A stretch of DNA of 39,850 nucleotides from a virus (IMGVR_UViG_3300044730_001019:1-39850); one strand, 5' to 3'; counted from the stretch's first letter, positions 1-6,564 are shown. Made by a program: numbers and translations. Notes: generated from the letters alone by a model not told the origin.

Positions 1-1823
1 CGCCGACATGGGCCACGCTTGCGGCCGGCACCGGAGGGATCAAGCTGACGGCTGCCACAGGTTCAGTTCCTCACGTTCTCACCATCGCCGCCGACACTGG
101 CGCAGTTACTCCAGTGGACGTGTTCGGATTGGCGTCCACGATCACGCCACGCAAGCCGATGCTGCTCCCGTTCAACGTTTCGCTTGGAGCAACAATCGTG
201 GGTGATGTCGTCGCGACCGATGACAAGCGCATCCCTGGAGTCAGCGAATACACGTTGAGCGCAACGTTCACTTTCTACACCGACTTTGGCGCAACCGCCA
301 ACGACGTCGATCACGATGTCACTTGGAATCAGTTCGGAATCACAGCCTACGGTGGCAGCACATCGGCCGAATGGAACTCACCGGCAACGGCCTCGCACTG
401 GTCCACGCTTTCCGCTCACGCCGCAATCGTCTCGACTGCGGGAGCGAACGAGCAAGCAACAGCGCCGACGATTACGTGGAAAAGCGACGGCTGGCGCTTG
501 GTCGCGTGCGCTCAAGCCGAGTATCCCATTGCGCTCGGCGTCTGGCCAATGTCCATTTCGCTCTACCCTGAGACTCAGCTTGCGACCATTGACGCAACGG
601 ACGGATTTGTTCTCCGATGCGGAAACGACATTCTCGCACGTGACTCTTGGGACATCACGATCCGGCAACAGGGCCGCGTGATGTCGGATTACGTCGGGAC
701 GACGGCTGGGAGCACGGTCACGCACACAGGGCATCCGGACATCATCGGCGAAGACCCGCTAAAGGGCGGCGTGGAGTGGCGTGAGAATCGCGGCGAAACG
801 TACGCGGTGGTGACCAACCGCACCGAGTCAATCACCATCACCCAGGCTGGAACCAAGACGCTGCCAGTGTTCGTCGGCAATGACTCGGCCGAGTTCGTCG
901 GTCGGTCTCACTCCGATCCGGCGTGGTATGCCGCTCACCGGGCGGACCTGATCGCGGGAACGGTTCCGTTTCAGGCGCAGCAAGAGGTTGTCCGGCTTCA
1001 CATTCTCGCGCTCCATTACAACCACATCGCCCAACGGTTGAATGCGATCTACGCAATCGACCCGTTCACTTACGACGAGGTTGTGTATTACGGAGACCTC
1101 GCCGAGGGCTCTTGGCCGTTTGCTGTCGTGCCTCCGGATTATCAAGTCAACACGATAGCCACCGGCTCAATTGCGGACGATCTCGCAATGACTGTAAACA
1201 GCCTCACGATCAACGGCACAACAGGCTATTGGGTCAGTCAGACGGATTGTCAGACGTGGGCTGCGGCTGCCGGGTTTCGCTACCATTCGCAACGAATCTT
1301 CGGGCTTTGCGATCATTTCAGCGGATCGGAATCAGTCATCACGAGTTACATGACTGAGGCGGACAATACCTATCCCTACCGCTACCGTCCTTCCCTCGCT
1401 GGCGTGGTCTATGGTGTCGTTGCGGTGGACGACGGAAGCACGCGTGGACCCAAGTCGTACGGCCCGGTTGTCCCGTTCCCTGTCCTGACTGAAGGCGCAA
1501 TGTTGGAATTGGAAAGCAAGGTGACCAACGGTCCAACGCCGCCGACGGGGTGGACGCTTGACGCCGCTTCGTGGGTCTTCACGTACGCGCACTCCACGTT
1601 GCACTACGACAACTCCCCGCTCTCGCTGGCCAATCTCATCGACGATTGGGAGCCGTTCTCTGTGACGCCGGCGGCACCCATTGGGCCGGCATTGTGGCCG
1701 CTCACCGACCTGCCGCAGTACATCGCGCCGCAGGACATCGCGGACCTTTACGGCGAGACTGCTGGTGCGCTGGAGGCTTACAAGCTGATGATCATCCCGC
1801 GCTTCCTGTTCCTTCGATCATGA
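1..1823 (+). CDS. Large tail structural protein, 3' part (copy A, 5' truncated)
   Basis: The frame is open from position 3, so the gene enters from outside the window and supplies 606 residues up to the stop at 1821-1823. An internal ATG at 114 is not the real start. The same protein is encoded again at 37253-39850: positions 1-1631 align with 38220-39850 without any gap I could see. Most differences are synonymous and the encoded proteins stay nearly identical. The product is rich in Thr, Ser, Gly and Tyr and mostly beta-type in appearance, as expected of a virion protein. If the map is circular, the complete gene would be 929 codons (37253-38219 joined to 1-1823). Its position at the end of the tail genes suggests a baseplate, tip or fibre protein, but I recognise no specific family. 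The next gene starts inside its stop region. Confidence 0.8.
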   Translation, partial: PTWATLAAGTGGIKLTAATGSVPHVLTIAADTGAVTPVDVFGLASTITPRKPMLLPFNVSLGATIVGDVVATDDKRIPGVSEYTLSATFTFYTDFGATANDVDHDVTWNQFGITAYGGSTSAEWNSPATASHWSTLSAHAAIVSTAGANEQATAPTITWKSDGWRLVACAQAEYPIALGVWPMSISLYPETQLATIDATDGFVLRCGNDILARDSWDITIRQQGRVMSDYVGTTAGSTVTHTGHPDIIGEDPLKGGVEWRENRGETYAVVTNRTESITITQAGTKTLPVFVGNDSAEFVGRSHSDPAWYAAHRADLIAGTVPFQAQQEVVRLHILALHYNHIAQRLNAIYAIDPFTYDEVVYYGDLAEGSWPFAVVPPDYQVNTIATGSIADDLAMTVNSLTINGTTGYWVSQTDCQTWAAAAGFRYHSQRIFGLCDHFSGSESVITSYMTEADNTYPYRYRPSLAGVVYGVVAVDDGSTRGPKSYGPVVPFPVLTEGAMLELESKVTNGPTPPTGWTLDAASWVFTYAHSTLHYDNSPLSLANLIDDWEPFSVTPAAPIGPALWPLTDLPQYIAPQDIADLYGETAGALEAYKLMIIPRFLFLRS

Positions 1824-1972
1824 AAACTCCCGATCCAAAATACGCGGAATTGCTGGCAAAAGTGGAAAGCCTCTTGGCCGAGGTCAAGAGGCTTCGATTT
1901 GAGGTATGGGCTAGGGCCTGGGCTAACGGGAAGCACCGGGAAGCGCCGCCGTGCCCGGTGGCGGCGTCCTAG
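1820..1972 (+). CDS. Small coiled-coil-like protein, 50 aa
   Basis: The ATG at 1820 overlaps the TGA of the large tail gene (ATGA), the arrangement used throughout this genome. The first 30 residues carry a leucine/valine heptad-like pattern (AELLAKVESLLAEVKRLRF) that predicts a short amphipathic coiled coil. The tail is basic and proline-rich. The last 50 bases overlap the end of a convergent minus-strand gene (1923-2093). No family is recognised. Placed last in the tail operon, it could be a small tail accessory or lysis-associated peptide, but that is only positional. Confidence 0.6.
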   Translation: MKTPDPKYAELLAKVESLLAEVKRLRFEVWARAWANGKHREAPPCPVAAS

Positions 1973-2093
1973 GCCCCCTCTTCCTCCCCTTCGGCCAGCC
2001 TCCCTTCTTGCCGTTGCGGCGAGCGGCTGCGGTTTTAGCCTCCGACTTCATCGCGCCACCGATGCGACCGAGGGACTGGGCGGCGGGGTTCAT
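1923..2093 (-). CDS. Small basic Ala/Gly/Lys-rich protein, 56 aa
   Basis: The start at 2093 on the minus strand overlaps the stop of the upstream minus-strand gene (ATGA), so the two look translationally coupled. The product opens with NPAAQSLGRIGG and continues with a KSEAKTAAARRNGKKGG block and a basic tail. This resembles a common family of very short bacterial and phage proteins of unknown function (pattern LG..GG..KS..KAAAAR.NG.KGG). It may bind nucleic acid because of its charge, but that is inference. Its 3' end overlaps the convergent 50-aa gene by 50 bases. Confidence 0.6.
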   Translation of the reverse strand: MNPAAQSLGRIGGAMKSEAKTAAARRNGKKGGWPKGRKRGPRTPPPGTAALPGASR

Positions 2094-2332
2094 GCGCGGG
2101 TGGCGAGAAAGATCCCGTGGTCCGGAAGATCGCCGGTGATGGTGCGCCCGCCCGCGCCAAAAACCAGCACGTCGATTTTGTAGGGAGCATCGGCCCAGTT
2201 GGCGATGGACTCCTCCACGTCCTGCACCGTGTGCTCGTCGTACCGGTCTAGCCCGTCGATTCGCCACGTACCCTCAACGGGGGTGAATTTGTCCAGATCC
2301 TCGGCGTTCTTTGCTGTGATGGTGATGTTCAT
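2090..2332 (-). CDS. Hypothetical protein, 80 aa (minus-strand cassette)
   Basis: This is a compact acidic protein starting MNITITAKNAEDLDKF. It contains aromatic and charged segments (TWRIDGLDRYDEHTVQD, SIANWADAPYKIDVLVFG) and has no signal peptide or membrane segment. It lies only five bases after the stop of the minus-strand gene at 2338-2538 and overlaps the start of the next minus gene by four bases, so it belongs to one operon with them. No family is recognised. It could equally be an anti-host or regulatory protein. Confidence 0.65.
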   Translation of the reverse strand: MNITITAKNAEDLDKFTPVEGTWRIDGLDRYDEHTVQDVEESIANWADAPYKIDVLVFGAGGRTITGDLPDHGIFLATRA

Positions 2333-2337
2333 CGCTT

Positions 2338-2538
2338 TTAGTAAAGGTTTGCGTTAATCACTCGCGCCGCTCCGACGTTAGTTATGGTTCCGGTGAACCC
2401 GTTTCGGCGGGCGTGTTCAATGATGCGGTCAACGAAAGTGCTTTCGGCTTTGACTTTGTACGTCGACCCCTTTTGGTGAGCGTGGACGTATTCCCAATTT
2501 ACGGATTCGCTGAACGTAGGACTTTTCTTGGTCTTCAT
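2338..2538 (-). CDS. Hypothetical protein, 66 aa (minus-strand cassette)
   Basis: The start chosen is the ATG at 2538 (MKTKKSPTF), preceded on the minus strand by a purine-rich GGGAAAG stretch. A longer reading from 2577 would add an unlikely leader. The protein is basic with a mixed alpha/beta look (VNWEYVHAHQKGSTYKVKAE, then a helix with HARRNGF and a C-terminal beta-type segment). No signal peptide or known domain is seen. It sits between two other small minus-strand genes and is probably cotranscribed with them. Confidence 0.6.
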   Translation of the reverse strand: MKTKKSPTFSESVNWEYVHAHQKGSTYKVKAESTFVDRIIEHARRNGFTGTITNVGAARVINANLY

Positions 2539-2604
2539 GGTGCGTTTCTTTCCCGGGCTTGTAACCACCCGCCACAACCCCCGCGTGGGGGCTGGGACGG
2601 AGGG

Positions 2605-2832
2605 TTAGGGGCGGAAGATCGGGGCCATGGAAAACTTGCCGTGCGCGTAGACGTATTCCCCATCGCAATCCCGGCCGATCTTCTTGCGAGTCGTCGATCC
2701 GTGAACCAACAGGGTGGCAAACGACCCTTTTCGCTCGATCACCGTTGCGGTGAAGATGCAGTCGTAATCGCAGGCAGAACGGGCCTTGAGCGTCTGGCCG
2801 GCTTCGATCGTCGTGCTCGTGTTCGTTTCCAT
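2605..2832 (-). CDS. Small conserved-type phage protein, 75 aa (minus-strand cassette)
   Basis: The ATG at 2832 is chosen because an N-terminal extension to 2904 looks like a read-through shadow. The pattern is beta-rich, with two cysteines (CDYDC), a TATVIERKGSFATL strand pair and a C-terminal GKFSMAPIF. Small proteins built the same way (CD..C.F..TV..R...V......R..G.....Y..G.YSMAPV) occur in actinobacterial and phage genomes without a known function; I recall this pattern rather than having searched for it. It lies downstream of the exosortase-type gene on the same strand. Confidence 0.65.
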   Translation of the reverse strand: METNTSTTIEAGQTLKARSACDYDCIFTATVIERKGSFATLLVHGSTTRKKIGRDCDGEYVYAHGKFSMAPIFRP

Positions 2833-2940
2833 GCCCGAGACCATATACCCAACCGCTTGGGCATGCAACCAAAAGAAAAGCGCGGAGGACTTTTCAAGTC
2901 GCATCCGCGCTAGGGTGAACGGGTTAGGGAGTGCGATTTT

Positions 2941-3654
2941 TTACGCGAGAATCCGTTTCGCGCTCCAGATCCCCAGCAACGCGCAGCCCAGCAGGCCGAG
3001 CGCGGAGCCGGCGTCCGGGGTCACCGTAATCGGGCCGACGTAACCGGGGAGGAACGGGCTGTACGTCGGGAGATTGCCGACCGGAGGCCAAATCGCAGAG
3101 CCGGGGCCGTCGAGTTGGATGTCGTCGATGATCGCGCCGAAATTGATGTTTTCGTTCAGGGATTCGAACATGAGCCGCGTGACGGATTCCGTAGCCACGA
3201 ACGAGGTGGACCGCGTCGCGAACGCAATTGTCGCTTCCGACTGCTTCTCGAAATCCTCCGATTGCACGCCTCCGAAGGACACGCGCAGTCTTCCGACAAA
3301 AGCTGTCTGGAGGTTTCCGTTTGCTGCCATTGCAAACGTGAGTGTGTACATCTCGCCCGGAGTCGTGTTGAGATCCTGATAGATGTACCCAGGCCCGAGG
3401 CCGTTGAGTTCCAAGCTCTGACTGCCGTCCGGCGGCGTCCAGAACGACGCCGGGACGATGTCAACGCTGTCCCTGCCGACCACCCAACCGTCGAACGTAG
3501 TGCCGCCCCGAAACGACGTGACGGAACCGTACAGAATCGCGCCGGTTTGAGTCGTGCCCGAGATCGGATCTTCAAACGATCCGTTGCGTATGATGTTCGC
3601 GGACGCCGATGCGGACGCGAGGATTGCGAGTGCTGCGAGTGTTTTCATGTTCAT
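2941..3654 (-). CDS. Secreted anchor-C/DUF642-like protein with VPDSG/PEP-CTERM-like sorting tail
   Basis: The 237-aa product starts with a Sec signal peptide (MKTLAALAILASASASA, predicted cleavage before NIIRNGSFEDP). Next comes a beta-sandwich resembling choice-of-anchor C/DUF642 proteins, with the hallmarks NGSFEDP, FDGW.V, DGSQSLELNG and TPGEMYTLTF, and an IDDIQL strand near residue 175. The C-terminus has TPDAGSALGLLG, a hydrophobic helix and a KRILA basic end. That is the layout of VPDSG/PEP-CTERM signals cut by exosortases, with Thr replacing the usual Val. Such signals are typical of Verrucomicrobiota and some other Gram-negative bacteria. The protein should be exported and anchored at the host envelope. 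No exosortase is seen here, so the host enzyme would be needed. It is transcribed away from the early genes, like a lysogenic or early conversion (moron) gene. Starts at 3654 or 3648 are both possible. Confidence 0.85.
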   Translation of the reverse strand: MNMKTLAALAILASASASANIIRNGSFEDPISGTTQTGAILYGSVTSFRGGTTFDGWVVGRDSVDIVPASFWTPPDGSQSLELNGLGPGYIYQDLNTTPGEMYTLTFAMAANGNLQTAFVGRLRVSFGGVQSEDFEKQSEATIAFATRSTSFVATESVTRLMFESLNENINFGAIIDDIQLDGPGSAIWPPVGNLPTYSPFLPGYVGPITVTPDAGSALGLLGCALLGIWSAKRILA

Positions 3655-3776
3655 TTCCTACTTCCCTCGTGTGCTCCTTTTCTGACGGAAAAACAAAGGA
3701 AAAGTGGGGTGTTCATCTTTTTCCCAAATTGTTGTTGCACTCCGCTGCATTCCGCTGCACCGTGTCGCAACACCAA
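3655..3776. promoter_or_regulatory. Divergent intergenic region with 10-bp-spaced TGCA repeats
   Basis: This 122-bp gap separates the minus-strand exosortase-type gene from the rightward early genes, so it should hold promoters in both directions. At 3736-3760 three TGCA[C/T] elements recur exactly every 10 bp (3736, 3746, 3756), two of them within tandem TCCGCTGCA units. Direct repeats on one face of the helix are a common operator form for ribbon-helix-helix repressors, and such a protein seems to be encoded directly downstream at 3777. I see no confident -35/-10 pair. Confidence 0.45.
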
Positions 3777-3968
3777 ATGCAACGCAAGAAACGCAAACGG
3801 CACATCTCGTCAGGGGTCAGTCTCCCCGTGGGGTTAAGGACGCTGGCCGATGCCCGGGCGGATTCACTCGGCCTCACGCACAGCGGATACGTCCAGGCGG
3901 CCGTCGAGTTTGAGGTGCGCAACAAGCCGCTTCAACCGCTCCCCTCGAAAGACGAGGTGGCGTCGTGA
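3777..3968 (+). CDS. Ribbon-helix-helix (Arc/CopG-like) regulator, 63 aa
   Basis: After a very basic N-terminus (QRKKRKRH), the pattern SSGVSLPVGLRTLADARADSLGLTHSGYVQAAVEFEV fits a ribbon-helix-helix fold: a beta strand, a first helix, a GLTHS.YV turn and a second helix. The start at 3777 is the first ATG that yields this domain only; an upstream reading from 3609 would run through the regulatory region. It is the first gene rightward of the divergent promoter region and overlaps the next start (GTGA at 3965). A likely role is control of the early or minus-strand promoters by binding the TGCA repeats just upstream. The role is inferred from fold and position. Confidence 0.6.
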   Translation: MQRKKRKRHISSGVSLPVGLRTLADARADSLGLTHSGYVQAAVEFEVRNKPLQPLPSKDEVAS

Positions 3969-4126
3969 ACCGCCCCAAGGTCGGCGACACCGTGGCCGTC
4001 TATTGCGGCCGGTACTACGGGCGACGCGGCAGGGTGTCGAGCGTCGACAACGGCATGGCTTGGGTTCTGTTTGGAAACGGCGACGAGGTGCGCGTTCCGA
4101 TCTGCGACGTGGAGGTGGTGCCGTGA
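3965..4126 (+). CDS. Small KOW/SH3-like protein, 53 aa
   Basis: The GTG at 3965 overlaps the preceding TGA, and the stop overlaps the next GTG at 4123. The product (RPKVGDTVAVYCGRYYGRRG, then VSSVDNGMAWVLFGNGDEV) has the alternating beta pattern of a small SH3/KOW-type barrel, with the turn YYGRRGRV resembling a KOW loop. It is too short for confident family assignment. Operon context suggests an early host-takeover or DNA/RNA-binding protein. Confidence 0.6.
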   Translation: MNRPKVGDTVAVYCGRYYGRRGRVSSVDNGMAWVLFGNGDEVRVPICDVEVVP

Positions 4127-4482
4127 AGGTCTGCGTCGTCGAAGGGTGCGGCAAGCCGGTCAAGGCGCGCGGGTGGTGCTCTAGCCACTACAATTTCCAT
4201 CTGCGTCTCGACAATCCCGAATACCACGACTTGATGCTCCGCAACAACCTGAAGTCCAACAAGCTCAAGAAGGTGAGGGGCAAAATCGCCGACCGGGAAT
4301 TCCGGTATATGTGCGATCAGCGGAATCCCAAGCACGCCCATGGTTTCCTTTCCGAAATCAGCCGGCATGTTGGTAAAGGCCGCGACGCCGGGGACATCGC
4401 CGTCCGCATGGGCATTCGGGTTTCGGTAGTCCAGTCGGCGATCAAGCAACTCCAGGAGATGGCCAACCCGCAAACAGCATGA
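4123..4482 (+). CDS. Zinc-finger/HTH phage protein, 119 aa
   Basis: The N-terminus has a compact zinc-binding arrangement C4-x4-C9-x10-C20-x2-H23-Y (CVVEGCGKPVKARGWCSSHY), a motif found at the front of many phage DNA-binding and HNH-type proteins. The C-terminal half (RDAGDIAVRMGIRVSVVQSA) looks like a helix-turn-helix. No HNH catalytic motif is visible, so a nuclease call is not supported. The GTG start at 4123 gives the Cys-rich motif at once and overlaps the previous stop by four bases. Its stop overlaps the next gene's ATG (4479). A DNA-binding early regulator is the likeliest role. Confidence 0.65.
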   Translation: MKVCVVEGCGKPVKARGWCSSHYNFHLRLDNPEYHDLMLRNNLKSNKLKKVRGKIADREFRYMCDQRNPKHAHGFLSEISRHVGKGRDAGDIAVRMGIRVSVVQSAIKQLQEMANPQTA

Positions 4483-5108
4483 GCACCGAACTCACCACCA
4501 CCGAAAGCCAAACACTCTCCGACTGCGAGAGGATCATCAACCGGGGTCTCATCGGGTTCGCCGAACTCGGCCGAGCACTCATCAAGGTCCGCGACGGCAA
4601 GCTCTTCCGCGCAACCCACGAGACGTTCCTCGATTACTGCTCCGACCGTTGGGGAATCGGCAAGAGTCGTGCCTACCAATTGATCGAGGCTTCCGGCGTG
4701 GTGGATTCCATGCCTCCGGAAAGGTCCACAATTGTGGACTCGGAAAGCAAGGCCCGAGAACTCGCCAAGGTCCCCGCCGAGAAGCGTTCGCAGGTCGTCG
4801 AGGTTGCTGCGGCTGCCGGTCCGGTCACAGCGAAGTCTATCAGGGAGGCCGCCGCGCAGGTCGTCGAGCCGCCGCCAGCGCCGAAGCTGGAACCGGAGCC
4901 TCAACCGGAACAGGAACCGCAGGACGATCCTGAACCGGAGTCCGAGGTTACCGGACCAGAGCCTAGTGCTCCGGTAAGGCAAGCGCCGGATGCCCTGTAC
5001 CAGGGCGAAAAAGCGATTGCCTTCCTTGAACAGATTGACGCCGACGATCCAAACCGAGACTTGGCCTTTGATAACGTCGCGGCATGGATTGGAAAGGCGA
5101 GGAATTGA
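4479..5108 (+). CDS. HTH DNA-binding protein with Pro/Glu-rich linker (DUF3102-like), 209 aa
   Basis: Residues about 15-75 (CERIINRGLIGFAELGRALI, then HETFLDYCSDRWGIGKSRAYQLIEA) match phage and plasmid proteins in which a GRAL.KIRD segment precedes a helix-turn-helix (WGIGKSRAYQLI). A ParB/KorB-like helical part follows to about residue 125 (SKARELAKVPAEKRSQVVEV). Then comes a strongly acidic Pro/Glu repeat linker (EPEPQPEQEPQDDPEPESE) and a short C-terminal helical tail. It probably binds DNA and regulates early transcription or partition-like functions. It is followed by the longest gap in the early region, which contains large inverted repeats. Confidence 0.65.
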   Translation: MSTELTTTESQTLSDCERIINRGLIGFAELGRALIKVRDGKLFRATHETFLDYCSDRWGIGKSRAYQLIEASGVVDSMPPERSTIVDSESKARELAKVPAEKRSQVVEVAAAAGPVTAKSIREAAAQVVEPPPAPKLEPEPQPEQEPQDDPEPESEVTGPEPSAPVRQAPDALYQGEKAIAFLEQIDADDPNRDLAFDNVAAWIGKARN

Positions 5109-5112
5109 TTTT

Positions 5113-5245
5113 TCACAGCAACGCATCGGACGAGGCTATGGCTGGAACTTGCGAAATGAACTCAGGGAGACATGTCGAAAGTCGAACTGACTTGAGCCAC
5201 GAGCAAGCGCTGGGTGGGAAGCGAGCGGATGACCAGTTGCTGTGA
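5113..5245. ncRNA. Candidate structured RNA closed by a perfect 10-bp inverted repeat
   Basis: TCACAGCAAC (5113-5122) is perfectly complementary to GTTGCTGTGA (5236-5245), 113 bases apart. Inside lie CATC/GATG (5124-5127 with 5228-5231), CTTGC/GCAAG (5148-5152 with 5203-5207) and CTCAGG/CTTGAG (5161-5166 with 5191-5196, one G-U). All are nested, giving a plausible multi-helix fold. The gap is unusual in a genome whose genes nearly all overlap. A 35-codon reading frame (5138-5245) lies inside and is a weaker alternative explanation. I recognise no known RNA family. Confidence 0.35.
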
Positions 5246-5251
5246 CAAAAA

Positions 5252-5316
5252 GGGGAGTCGTTTAAAACAAGACATTGCGACTAGACGCAAAGATTTCGGT
5301 AAAGACCGGACTCCCC
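5252..5316. ncRNA. Candidate three-way-junction RNA element or 5' leader
   Basis: GGGGAGTC (5252-5259) pairs with GACTCCCC (5309-5316). Between the arms are two local hairpins: TTGCG-ACTAGA-CGCAA (5275-5290) and CGGT-AAAG-ACCG (5297-5308). It begins six bases after the larger element at 5113-5245 and ends 16 bases before the ATG at 5333, which has no visible Shine-Dalgarno sequence. It could be a regulatory leader or part of one larger RNA. It does not fit tRNA geometry. Confidence 0.35.
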
Positions 5317-5332
5317 AGCCAAACCAAAGATC

Positions 5333-5521
5333 ATGAAAAACCGAACCACACTTGAGCATTGGCGCATGTTCAAACGAATAAATCACAGCTTGGACAATGC
5401 TCGCCGGCAAATGCGGATCGCGCAGTCCAAGGAGGAGATTGAGGCGGCTTACCGGAAGGCAAACTGCCTCACCCACCTTCAGGGCCGCGTAATGGAAGCA
5501 ATCAACAAGTCATTCCAATGA
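5333..5521 (+). CDS. Small helical protein, 62 aa
   Basis: The product is almost entirely helical and charged (LEHWRMFKRINHSLDNARRQ, then AQSKEEIEAAYRKANCLTH). No membrane segment or metal site is seen. The ATG lacks a recognisable ribosome binding site and follows two predicted RNA structures, which suggests leader-dependent translation. Its stop overlaps the next start (ATGA at 5518). No family is recognised. Confidence 0.6.
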   Translation: MKNRTTLEHWRMFKRINHSLDNARRQMRIAQSKEEIEAAYRKANCLTHLQGRVMEAINKSFQ

Positions 5522-5670
5522 ACTCCCACACATTTTGGAAAGCGGTAGAGGTCGCCCTGTTGAGTCTCGTTGCCCTCGTGGTTCCAGTCTCGCTTTTCGT
5601 CCAGCGCCGCAACGCTCTCAGGGAAGCCCATGCCAAGGAAATGTTCCGCGTCAACACCATCAAGGACTGA
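5518..5670 (+). CDS. Small single-pass membrane protein, 50 aa
   Basis: A hydrophobic stretch (VALLSLVALVVPVSLFV, about residues 11-27) is followed by a basic, charged tail (RRNALREAHAKEMFR). It is tightly coupled to the previous gene (ATGA) and lies two bases before another small membrane gene at 5672. Two adjacent small membrane proteins early in the genome could act in superinfection exclusion or host-membrane effects. A lysis role is less likely this far from the late genes. Confidence 0.6.
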   Translation: MNSHTFWKAVEVALLSLVALVVPVSLFVQRRNALREAHAKEMFRVNTIKD

Positions 5671-5671
5671 T

Positions 5672-5803
5672 ATGGAGCACGCCATTTGCCTCATCGCCGT
5701 CGGCCTTCTCGCCGCAACCAAAATCGACCCCATTACAATCATGATCCTAACCGCTGCGTTCCTGGCAGTACTCGCAGCAATGACCATCCTCTCGAGGGAA
5801 TAA
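5672..5803 (+). CDS. Small hydrophobic membrane protein, 43 aa
   Basis: Two hydrophobic segments (ICLIAVGLLAA and ITIMILTAAFLAVLAAMTIL) are separated by the short turn TKIDP, so this looks like a helical-hairpin membrane peptide. The reading frame continues upstream, but the ATG at 5672 fits the end of the previous gene. The stop is followed directly by the structured leader at 5807-5867. It is too short for a family call. Confidence 0.55.
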   Translation: MEHAICLIAVGLLAATKIDPITIMILTAAFLAVLAAMTILSRE

Positions 5804-5806
5804 TCC

Positions 5807-5867
5807 CACCCCCGGGCGCTAACCGATCAGGGGGGTGAGCACGCAAAGCGTCCATCCCAACGCCCGG
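5807..5867. promoter_or_regulatory. Candidate riboregulatory leader with competing helices
   Basis: One fold stacks CCGGGCG/CGCCCGG (5812-5818 with 5861-5867), GGGGTG/CATCCC (5832-5837 with 5853-5858, one G-U) and ACGC-AAA-GCGT (5841-5851). A mutually exclusive alternative pairs CACCCCC (5807-5813) with GGGGGTG (5831-5837), disrupting both outer helices. The element ends 29 bases before the ATG at 5897. Two exclusive conformations are what an attenuator or riboswitch would show. The ACGCAAAGC string recalls a piece of the c-di-GMP-I riboswitch core, but the rest of that motif is absent. Confidence 0.4.
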
Positions 5868-5896
5868 TGCAATTTTGGAAACCAGAAAGCACACAC

Positions 5897-6526
5897 ATGA
5901 ACAAAGAGCCTCAGACGGTTAATTGGTCAAAACAAAAGCCAGGAACAATCGGTGTCACCAGGCACGGCAATCATCAGTTTGAGTTTGTCGCCAGCCGAAT
6001 AAACGGAGCGGTTTTTCACAACGAACACAAAGGGTGGGAGACAAGGTCCGTTTTTGGCCGCAAGTGGCTGGATAAGGACATGCCGGATGACATCCTCCTC
6101 CCATGGGAGTACTGCCTCGCCGAAGGGCACAACCCGGACGGGCTGACCAATGTGCAGGTGGGTGATGGGTTTAGGCTGCAAAATCTTGGAGAGATGGCCG
6201 CAAGCGACGGCCAGCACTGGCGCGGCGAATGGGTTAACAACGGGCCGCATTTCCAGCGCGAAATCACCAACGCACACTGCTCCCACCGCGTCCCCATCAC
6301 CAAGCCCAAGCGCCGCATCTCGTGCGGACCGGAGCACTTTCCTCCGGGGACAGTTTTTCGGGTTGCATGCCACGACCTGACTTCTTGGGAGGCGATCCAC
6401 GGCGTAAATGCGCGCGGGATTGTCAGGGGTGGGGTGTTTGTAACATACGAAGACCTTAAGGGTTTGGAACGATCCACCGACTTCGGCAAGACGTGGCTGC
6501 CGTGCTACGTCGAGACCGAAGAATAA
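5897..6526 (+). CDS. Hypothetical protein with internal repeat, 209 aa
   Basis: Two segments look like diverged copies: NGAVFHNEHKGWETRSVFGR with KWL near the N-terminal third, and RGGVFVTYEDLKGLERSTDF with GKTWL at the C-terminus. This implies an internal duplication of a small beta-rich unit. Several cysteines and histidines (NAHCSHRV, ISCGPEHF) lie between the copies. The ATG at 5897 is chosen over an upstream in-frame start at 5867 because that one falls within the leader hairpin. The function is unknown. Confidence 0.6.
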   Translation: MNKEPQTVNWSKQKPGTIGVTRHGNHQFEFVASRINGAVFHNEHKGWETRSVFGRKWLDKDMPDDILLPWEYCLAEGHNPDGLTNVQVGDGFRLQNLGEMAASDGQHWRGEWVNNGPHFQREITNAHCSHRVPITKPKRRISCGPEHFPPGTVFRVACHDLTSWEAIHGVNARGIVRGGVFVTYEDLKGLERSTDFGKTWLPCYVETEE

Positions 6527-6564
6527 TTTCGGAAACGACACTAAATCACGCAAATAAGTAAACC

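Noticed and set aside
5252-5316. tRNA gene, because of an acceptor-like outer stem and a CTA-containing loop
   Set aside because: There is no T-loop consensus, the loop has six bases without U33 and the length is about 65 bases, so tRNA geometry is not met.
5807-5867. c-di-GMP-I riboswitch
   Set aside because: Only a short ACGCAAAGC-type string matches; the second conserved helix and receptor of that class are absent.
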